Source: Mesostigma viride (lineage: Eukaryota; Streptophyta; Mesostigmatophyceae; Mesostigmatales; Mesostigmataceae). Taken from it: DNA of 21,642 nt. The position numbers were made by a program, and so were the translations under genes. The stretch is taken from the NCBI GenBank assembly GCA_009746045.1, contig RPFO01001761.1:1-21642 (forward strand). Direction: 5' to 3'. This document shows, piece by piece, positions 14,971 through 21,642 of this stretch; within the stretch, counting starts at the first letter, position 1, and every line of letters begins with the position of its first letter. The notes below the pieces were generated by a model that worked only from the letters and a program-made list of their open reading frames with translations, was not told the origin of the DNA and did no database searches.

Positions 14971-15703
14971 CCCGTATTACATAGGAAGGTGTGACTATGT
15001 ACTCCACCCTATGTACTCCAAGAGTACATAGGGTGGCACACTATGTACTCCAAGAGTACATAGTCCGGAGTACATATGATCCGGGATTTCCGAATAGGGG
15101 ACTGCCGACGCGGTGAGACACGCCCGTATTACATAGGAAGGAGTGACTATGTACTCCACACTATGTACTCCAAGAGTACATAGGGTGGCACACTATGTAC
15201 TCCAAGAGTACATAGTCCGGAGTACATATGATCCGGGATTTCCGAATAGGGGACTGCCGACGCGGTGAGACACGCCCGTATTACATAGGAAGGAGTGACT
15301 ATGTACTCCACACTATGTACTCTTGTGGCACACTATGTACTCCAAGAGTACATAGTCCGGAGTACATATGATCCGGGATTTCCGAATAGGGGACTGCCGA
15401 CGCGGTGAGACACGCCCGTATTACATAGGAAGGAGTGACTATGTACTCCACACTATGTACTCCAAGAGTACATAGGGTGGCACACTATGTACTCCAAGAG
15501 TACATAGTGTGGAGTACATATGATCCGGGATTTCCGAATAGGGGACTGCCAACGCGGTGAGACACGCCCGTATTACTTAGGAAGGAGTGACTATGTACTC
15601 CACACTATGTACTCCAAGAGTACATAGGGTGGCACACTATGTACTCCAAGAGTACATAGTGTGGAGTACATATGATCCGGGATTTCCGAATAGGGGACTG
15701 CCG
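14971..15703. repeat. Five-copy 152-bp satellite built of perfect hairpins
   Basis: Units begin CCCGTATTACATAGGA at 14971, 15123, 15275, 15415 and 15567 (periods 152, 152, 140, 152, then a partial copy). Most units hold one or two perfect inverted repeats, CTATGTACTC and GAGTACATAG around a CAA loop, plus further partial copies of the same arm. All end in a shared block (GATCCGGGATTTCCGAATAG...). Repeats are adjacent with no unique spacers, so this is a satellite, not a CRISPR. No coding frame. Confidence 0.9.
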
Positions 15704-16260
15704 AACTCGAGGCCCCCAGAGTACTAACTAGGCTGACTATGTACTCGAGTCACGACGCAGTGAGATACGCCAAGCCGCCCGAAGCAGATCTCTGCATGCG
15801 CCACGTGTAACGAGGGTTCTGCTTGCGAATTCGAATTGCGATGAGCCGTTGCAGACGCGCCGCCTAGATGTTTGAATTTCATCAACGAGCCTTGAACGAG
15901 CTGGTAAAGTTTGCCTGCCCTTGCATCACCTTGCGCTGGCTATGCCGATTGCAGTCCAGCCGACTGATAGTGGTGAAAGAATAAGCGCCCCCCTAAACCC
16001 GCATGCTCACGATGCTTGAAGAAAAAAAAGCAAAAGGCGCACTAGGATGCATGACAAGCCCTTTTGGAGCCCCAGTTTAGCATGATTCGGTCATCCGTTT
16101 CCAGCCATCGGCAGCGCCAACTCCGATACAGCTTACTATGGCGTAGTCGGTAGCCAGCTACACCGCTTTTCTTGCCTTTGTTACTACATGCAAACTTCAA
16201 TTCGTTACATCGTGCGCCTGCGGCATATTTAAGAAAGCGGCTGCAAGCGCACCTTGCTGA
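15704..16260. other. No recognisable feature
   Basis: I see no supported coding frame, RNA gene or repeat here. One further copy of the CTATGTACTC arm occurs near 15736. An ATATTTAAG stretch near 16225 could be a TATA-like element for the small frame at 16273, but this is weak. Confidence 0.5.
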
Positions 16261-16272
16261 GCCAGGTACACA

Positions 16273-16383
16273 ATGTCTTCAGTCAGCGACCGCGTATGCA
16301 TGCCACGTTTAGTCGCATCGAGTCGCGTAGACAATGCGTTCCGGATTAAATTGTTCACCGTTCAATTGCTCAGCGCTGCCTGA
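16273..16383 (+). CDS. Small open frame, 36 residues, doubtful
   Basis: An ATG about 45 bases downstream of ATATTTAAG opens a 36-codon frame (MSSVSDRVCMPRL...LLSAA). A pyrimidine-rich stretch ending GCATTGCAG at about 16432 could be a splice acceptor for something further on. The peptide matches nothing I know and has no conserved-looking motif. The remaining sequence to 16726 has no supported gene. Confidence 0.12.
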   Translation: MSSVSDRVCMPRLVASSRVDNAFRIKLFTVQLLSAA

Positions 16384-16726
16384 ATGCAGCGCGCTTTATT
16401 ACTGATTCTGTCCTCTTTGCATGCATTGCAGTCGATTGTATGTTATTTTCACGTTGTCCATCTTTCCACTCGCTTTCATTGTTTACCAGATACCAAAAGT
16501 CTCCCACGAGGTAGGCGACACTTCAATCTCGCTTATTTTACACCTGGCACACCTGGGCTTCTCTGTATGTGCCGATGCCCATCGTAAGTTGTTGAACGTT
16601 TTTTGCCCTCCATGGTTTCCAATTTTACTAGGAGTTCTTAGAAGCTCTCTCTCCATTGACTTCTCTGTCTCTTTTGCTTTGGCCATGCCATGTTAGTGTA
16701 ATGTCTTCCTTGCTGCCATGCTAGCG

Positions 16727-18090
16727 GGCCCACGTGCTTGTTCCTTGTCAAAGTAGGGAGGCTCGCGGGGTAGGTGGCTGGTCATGCTTGTACCTTATCA
16801 AGGGAGGGGCCCACGTAGGGTAGGTGGGTGGGCATGCGTGTACCTTGTCAAGGGAGGGATTCACGTATGGTAGGTGGGTGCACGAGCTTGGTCCTTGTCA
16901 AGAGGCACATACGTAGGGCAGGTGAGTGCACGTGCTTGTTCCTGGTCAGGGGAGGCATGGATGTGGGGTAGGCATGTGCACGTGCTTATTCCTTGTCAAG
17001 GGAGGGACGCACGTAGTGTAGGTGAGTTCATGTGCTTGTTCCTTGTCAAAGGAGGGGTGCACACAGGGTGGGTGGGTGCACGTGCTCGTTCGATTCTTGT
17101 CAAGGGAGGCATGCATGTGGGGTAGGCATGTGCACGTGCTTGTTTCATGTCAAGGGAGGGATGCAGGTAGGGTAGGTGGGTGGGCTTGCTTGTTCCTTGT
17201 CAAGGGAGGGATGCACGTGCGGTAGATGAGTGCACATGCTTGTTCCTTGTCAAAGGAGGGGGGCATGTGGAGTAGGAATGTGCACATGGTTGTTCCATGT
17301 CAAGGGAGGGATGCAGGTAGGGTAGGTGGGTGGGCATGCTTGTACCTTATCAAGGGAGGGGCGGACATCGGGTAGGTGGGTGCACGTGCTTGGTCCTTGC
17401 CAAGGGAGGGATTCACGTACGGTAGGTGAGTGCACATGCTTGTTCCTTGTCGAAGGAGGGGGGCACTTAGGGTAGGTGGGTGCACGTGCTTGGTCCTTGC
17501 CAAGGGAGGGATTCACGTACGGTAGGTGAGTGCACATGCTTGTTCCTTGTCGAAGGAGGGGGCACTTAGGGTAGGTGGGTGCACGTGCTTGTTGCTTGTC
17601 AAGAGGCACGTACATAGGGTTGGTGGGTGCACGTGCTTGTTCCATGTCACAGGAGGGATGCACGTAGGGTAGGTGGGTGCACGTGCTTGTTACTGGTCAG
17701 GGGAGGCATGGATGTGGGGTAGGCATGTGCTCGTGCCTATTCCTTGTCAAGGGAGGGACGTGCGTAGTGTAGGTGAGTTCATGTGCTTGTTCCTTGTCAA
17801 AGGAGGGGTGCACACAGGGTGGGTGGGTGCACGTGCTCGTTCGATTCTTGTCAAGGGAGGCATGCATGTGGGGTAGGCATGTGCACGTGCTTGTTCCTTG
17901 TCAAAGGAGGGGTGCACATAGGGTAGGTGGGTGCACGTGCCCGTTCGATTCTTGTCAAGGGAGGCATGCATGTGGGGTGGGGCATGTGCACGTGCTTGTT
18001 CCTTGTCAAGGGAGGGACACAACAGGGTATGTGGGTGGTTTTGCTGGTTCCTCGCCATGGGAGGGACGTAATAGGGTAGGTGAGTGCACG
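16727..18090. repeat. About 1.35 kb minisatellite (units of roughly 50-70 bp)
   Basis: Variants of GTGCACGTGCTTGTTCC, TTGTCAAGGGAGGGATGCA and CGTAGGGTAGGTGGGTGCA repeat throughout. There is a higher-order duplication: about 210 bp at 16935-17145 recur at 17686-17896 (offset 751). About 70 bp near 17390-17460 are also duplicated at once. Frames through it give only repetitive His/Pro/Thr or Gly/Cys peptides and are not genes. Confidence 0.9.
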
Positions 18091-18410
18091 CATCATTTTT
18101 TTCCTTATTCTCAGCCCATCAACTAGAACTTTCAGCTGCCAGTCCTCACTACTCTACGACCGTAACTGCATTCGGGTTCATGTTAAATACGTTGCGTTTT
18201 TCTTGGACGGCATGGAAGATGCTGTCATTTTCAAGAGAGGGATGCACGTACGTATTGGTGGTGGTGCACGCATCGTCCCTTTTCTTACTAGTTGCCTGTG
18301 TACTAGAAATTTCAACTGCTATTCCTCGCTACCGTATGGCCGTAACTGCATTCGGGGCATTTTGCGTTTTCTATGAGTGCGTGACAGTTGCTGTCTTACT
18401 TGGACAAAGG
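18084..18410. repeat. Diverged tandem duplication, about 180-bp unit
   Basis: GTGCACGCATC recurs at 18084 and 18264. CGTAACTGCATTCGGG and TTGCGTTTT follow in both at matching distances, so the offset is 180 bp. It continues the edge of the minisatellite and carries a partial minisatellite unit between copies. No coding call. Confidence 0.7.
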
Positions 18411-18445
18411 CGGAATGAACTGCAGGCAATCCGGAATGATTAAGA

Positions 18446-18599
18446 CGGGAAGTTGGTCAACTCGCACCAAAAGCGGAGCCGCCATATGGACGGCGGTACC
18501 TTTCAAATCAACATGGGCGATTACCCCTGGCCGAGCGGACTTGAGGGTGACAACAGCTTCAAGACGCCACCCTCATCGGCCAAGGTTCTACTGCCGTAA
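18446..18599 (+). CDS. Orphan exon-like frame near the right terminus (low support)
   Basis: The frame is open from 18446 and contains an ATG at 18486. It reads GGTFQINMGDYPWPSGLEG and then DNSFKTPPSSAK before a stop at 18597. A possible donor, AAG|GTTCTA, lies near 18585, and ATTAAG just before 18446 could be an acceptor. The residue mix looks protein-like rather than random, and it lies 730 bp inside the transposon end. No family recognised. The region 18600-18835 holds nothing that I can call. Confidence 0.25.
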
Positions 18600-18835
18600 C
18601 GGCTTGATTTATTACCTAAGATGTTCCGTGAACTTCATGTGCGTCATCTCCACGATTTCATCATGAAGCCCACGTTGACAACATCGGGTGGAAGTGATTC
18701 GTGCAATTGATTATTAATGACTTCTTAAACATTTTAATGAAATGCCTAATTCAAAAATGCATCTTGAAAAGCACCATATCATGCAAGCAACTCACCATAG
18801 CCGGGGTCAATGCATTTTAGAATTCGGGGCCATAA

Positions 18836-19325
18836 CCCGGACAGGCTGCGTTGTAGGCATGGGTTACTAATATTACTGGGGCATAACCGGCCCCGTAACC
18901 ACCGCAGTAGCCAGGGTCAACTACTGGGCCGTAACTACTGCAGGTTACGGGACGGTTGACGGACCCGTAACCAGGCCAGTAGCCAGGCCCGGTTATCAGA
19001 ACTGGTCCCGTAACCATGCCGGTAACCCATCCCGGTTCTCAGAACTGGTCCCGTAACCATGCCAGTTTACCGCCCGGTAACTTCTACTTGGGCCGTAACC
19101 ATGACCGTAACCCAGATAGGTTACGGGCATGGTTACGGCTCCGGTAAAAGTTACCGCCCAGTAAACGTTCCGGTAACTATTACCGCCCGGTAACCATTAC
19201 CGGCCGGTATTTAGTCTGTCGCGTTTAAGGTTACCGGCCGGTAACCTGGCCGGTAACCTTAAACGTACATGGTTACTGGCCAGTAACCGCCCCGGTAACC
19301 TCAACCGGGGCGTTTACGCCCCGTA
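18836..19325. repeat. Right subterminal repeat region (GTAAC/GTTAC motifs)
   Basis: More than twenty GTAAC or GTTAC motifs lie in 490 bp, mostly in CCGTAACC, CCGGTAAC and GGTTACCGG, in both orientations. It contains an 18-bp perfect inverted repeat (19222-19239 and 19248-19265) around an 8-bp centre that itself carries the motif. It mirrors the composition of 443-782 at the other end. Inferred role: binding sites for the transposase or an accessory protein of the CACTA-like element. Confidence 0.75.
19222..19265. repeat. 18-bp perfect inverted repeat in the right subterminal region
   Basis: CGTTTAAGGTTACCGGCC, then GGTAACCT, then the exact reverse complement GGCCGGTAACCTTAAACG. It is the most symmetric site among the GTAAC motifs. 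Confidence 0.9.
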
Positions 19326-19341
19326 AAATTAACTCCTAGTG
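19326..19341 (-). repeat. Right terminal inverted repeat of the CACTA-like element
   Basis: AAATTAACTCCTAGTG, the exact reverse complement of 427-442. Confidence 0.85.
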
Positions 19342-19343
19342 TG
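19342..19343. repeat. 2-bp target site duplication (right copy), TG
   Basis: TG immediately after TAGTG, matching 425-426. Confidence 0.55.
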
Positions 19344-21642
19344 GAGGTGATGCGTGCGGTCCCGCGGGCTTCCTCTACCGGGCCGTCGGGCTGGCGCTAC
19401 GAGCACTTGGAGGTCCTGGTGGGGCATGGGGGCGAGGACATTCTCTTTGACACCCTCATTGACCTGGCGGCTGGTCGCGTTCCTCCCGCTGCGCGCGAGT
19501 GGTTAGCGGGCGCTCGCCTCCTCGCTCTGCTCAAGGTGTCTTGCCCCCCCCGAGGGCAAGGTGCGCCCGATCGCCTGCGGTGAGGTGCTCCGCAAGCTCG
19601 TGGGCAAAGTGATCTGCTGCCAAAAGGCGCCCGAGCTCCGTGCCTTTTTCTGCCCGCCCCTCGCAGCGGGTGAGACCTCGGTGGCGGCCCAGCTGGGGTG
19701 ACGACTCCAGGCGGGGCGGATATCCTCATCCATTCGGTGCAGGCCTACCTCGAGGCCCACCCCACCCACGCTGTCGTCAAGGTCGACTGCCACAACGCGT
19801 TCAACAGTCTGTCCCGCGCCAGCATGTTTGCGGCCGTCATGGAGTCCTTCGAGGACTTGTACGCTTGGACAGCCGTGTGCTACGGCCATGCAGCCCGGCC
19901 AACTGGTTCACATCATGGAGGACGGCACTCGCGGCGGCCTGCTGTCGCGGTCGGGCACCCAGCAAGGGGACCCCCTGGGACCCCTGTACTTTGCCGCCCC
20001 CCTCCAGGGTTGCCTCCAAGCGGTCCATGCTGCCACCCAGCGGTCGCTATTCAGGCCTACTTGGATGATATCTACCTTCTGGGCCCTGTGCCGGACACAC
20101 CGCGGCTCTGCTGGCACTGCAGACCGCGGTGGCCCGACATCAACCTCCAGTTGACCCTTGCCAAGTGCGCGGTGTACTCGCCCCAAGGTGATTGCTCCGG
20201 CTTTCCGCCCCAGCTCTTGGGCCGGGACGAGCGCCTCCATGGGTTGGATGTCCTCGGCGTTCCGGTTGGCGACCCCGCGTTTGTCATCGATGCTCTGCGG
20301 GCCGCCCTCGAGGCACGCACTGAGGTACTGCCCTTGATTGCGCGCCTTCATGATTCGCAGACCAAGGGTCTGCTTCTGTGGTTTTGCGCTCACCCTCGCG
20401 TCGTTCACTGGCTCCGGGGCGCTCTTCCGTCTCAGGTCCGGCTGGCCGCCGAGGGCCACGACAAACGCATCCAGTCGGCCTTGGCGCAGCTGGTCCCGGG
20501 CCCCGACCTCCCGCCACATGCTATTCGCATTGCCTCCCTGCCTGCATGCACGGATGGGTGGCTGCGGTCTGACTCGTGCCGCCCGGCTGGCCCCAGCAGC
20601 CTTTTTGGGCTCCGTCGCTCAGTCGTGGGCGGAAAGCTGCCGGCTCCTGCCCCTTTTGGCAACGGCAGCGCCTGACCTCCTGGACCCCAGCAGCCCTTTG
20701 CCCTTCGTCACCGCCATCCAGGAGGCCTATGCTGAGATCCAGCAGGCCTGTTCTCCCGTCCGTGCCGCTCAGGCGGTACAGCGCCACCTCCCTCGCGGCA
20801 CTCCCTCGGTCGCCTCCGTTCAATCTCCCGCCGCATTCCCTGCTCGCGTCTCGATAAACACAAGAAAACCTACGCGGGTATTCTGCACACGGCTGATGCG
20901 ATTGCTCTTTTCGCGGACCTCAACGCCCAGGGACGTGCGTGGCTGTCTCGCTTTCCTTGCGGAGTGTGGGCTCGGCGTACCTTCGTGCTCTTCCTGGAGC
21001 CCCCATTCGCCTTGGACTTCCAAGCCACTACTCGTGGCTCCGGCACCACTGGCTATTGCCCGCAGCCTCTTGTTCCGGCCGGGCGGCCTTGTGGTAGCTG
21101 TGGCAGCCGCTGATCCACGGGGACTCACTACCTGCCTGCATGGGGGCCAACAGAATCAGAAATTGGTATTTGTATTTGCACACCTGTCCTCCTGACGGTG
21201 GTGCTCGCCATGATTCGGTCGGTTTCCCCCACGCGAACATCCGGTCCGAGGATGCGGATGGCGCTCCTTCTATCCCCCACGCCTGACATCGTGGTGCTGA
21301 CTTTGAGGGGTGGCCGGCATCTGCTTATTGACGTTTCGGTGGCGCGGCCTTGGCTCTTAGCCCGTGGCTGGGGCTCCCTCACGGCAGGTTACACGGCGGA
21401 CCGGCGGAGCGGGCGCCTGGCCTACGGCGACGTCGGGCACCATCGTGTGGTGCCCTTTTGTCCTGAGGAGTTGGGGCCATGGGCCCCTGACCTCCCGCCT
21501 TCTTCAAGGAGTGTTGCCGGCTCCGGGAGGACGCTGGACCTGGAGGGCCAGCGGGCCCATGGTCGGGCGGACCTGGACGTCATATTGGCGTCAGCGCTTG
21601 TCGGTGGCGCTGACTCGGGCCATGGCTGACATCTGCTCCGCC
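19342..21642 (+). pseudogene. Non-LTR (LINE-type) reverse transcriptase gene, right part, frameshifted
   Basis: Resuming the gene cut at 426, the text runs EVMRAVPRASSTGPSGWRYEHLEVL, then (after an extra C in the C8 run at 19544-19551) KVRPIACGEVLRKLVGKVI, then (after a missing G near 19697) VVKVDCHNAFNSL, then in another frame QQGDPLGPLYFAAPLQ, then back to QAYLDDIYLLGP. The YLDD catalytic codons are 20058-20069. A thumb-like region follows (about 20200-20550). The C-terminus, again in changing frames, has LRGGRHLLIDVSVARPW (about 21295), YGDVGHHRVVPF and WRQRLSVALTRAMADIC at the window edge, all typical of this polyprotein family. At least five frame changes make it a pseudogene or a frame-error-rich assembly. 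RT motifs themselves are intact. It would have copied RNA at the target site. Confidence 0.8.

Larger units (their letters stand above)
427..19341. mobile_element. CACTA (EnSpm)-like DNA transposon, about 18.9 kb, with nested elements
   Basis: The ends are a perfect 16-bp inverted repeat, CACTAGGAGTTAATTT at 427-442 and its reverse complement at 19326-19341. The sequence begins CACTA and ends TAGTG, is flanked by TG on both sides, and splits a LINE reading frame that rejoins in register when it is removed. Both inner flanks (443-782 and 18836-19325) are dense in GTAAC/GTTAC motifs, as expected for the subterminal transposase-binding arrays of CACTA elements. Of the total, 7.65 kb is a younger LTR retrotransposon and several kilobases are tandem repeats. 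I see no Tnp2-like or other transposase, so the element is either non-autonomous or its transposase is in exons I cannot assign. The alternative is a composite of unrelated insertions whose outer ends match by chance, which a 16-bp perfect match makes unlikely. Confidence 0.75.

Noticed and set aside
14971-15703. Possible CRISPR-like array
   Set aside because: Units are directly adjacent 152-bp copies without unique spacers, in eukaryotic DNA with no cas genes. It is a satellite.
16040-16047. Internal CACTAGGA resembling the transposon terminus
   Set aside because: Only eight bases match, with no GTAAC subterminal array or partner nearby. Expected by chance in a window this size.
16874-18126. 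Several Cys/Gly- or His/Pro-rich frames
   Set aside because: They follow the minisatellite period and appear on both strands, so they are repeat artefacts.
427-19341. Helitron or giant-virus-like (Maverick) insertion as an explanation for the 18.9-kb unit
   Set aside because: Perfect terminal inverted repeats exclude a Helitron, and no polymerase B, capsid or packaging ATPase text was seen.

Overview
This is eukaryotic nuclear DNA, most likely from a microalga or other protist. A green alga fits the GC-rich coding bias, the family of non-LTR reverse transcriptase, the short spliced exons and the kilobase-scale GGGA/CCCT and GGTG minisatellites, but no single marker fixes the species. No ordinary housekeeping gene, rRNA, tRNA or CRISPR array was recognised. 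The window is a nest of mobile elements in at least three layers.

Outer layer: both ends (1-426 and 19342-21642) are the two halves of one decayed non-LTR (LINE-type) reverse transcriptase gene on the + strand. Family landmarks (GPSG..YEHL, RPIA.GE..RKL, D.HNAFNS, QQGDPLGP, YLDD) survive but are spread over several frames.

Middle layer: the LINE gene is split at one point by an insertion of about 18.9 kb (427-19341). The insertion has a perfect 16-bp terminal inverted repeat starting CACTA and ending TAGTG, a 2-bp TG target duplication, and subterminal blocks packed with GTAAC/GTTAC motifs. Deleting it with one TG copy puts the flanking LINE reading frame back in register. These are hallmarks of a CACTA (EnSpm)-like DNA transposon. 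I could not recognise a transposase. Inside are a candidate gene of many small exons (783 to about 3.5 kb, possibly ending at 12119), a stand-alone protein with an L1-ORF1-like RNA-binding domain (13477-14676), and many tandem repeats, including a 152-bp satellite built of perfect hairpins (14971-15703) and a long minisatellite (16727-18090).

Inner layer: a complete Ty1/Copia-like LTR retrotransposon (3877-11529) lies inside the transposon. Its 472/473-bp LTRs differ by one base and it is flanked by a perfect 5-bp duplication (ACTAC), so it inserted recently. It encodes Gag, then a zinc knuckle plus integrase, then an aspartic protease, reverse transcriptase and RNase H. The reading frames are linked by two -1 steps, the first at a G7 run that is a textbook slippery heptamer. 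The order Gag-INT-PR-RT-RH differs from the usual Copia order, in which protease precedes integrase; this is the most unusual biology in the window. The LTR ends (AG...CT), the absence of a recognisable primer binding site and the DTQ protease motif are also atypical.

No database search, folding or alignment program was run. All calls rest on reading the sequence and the translated frames.
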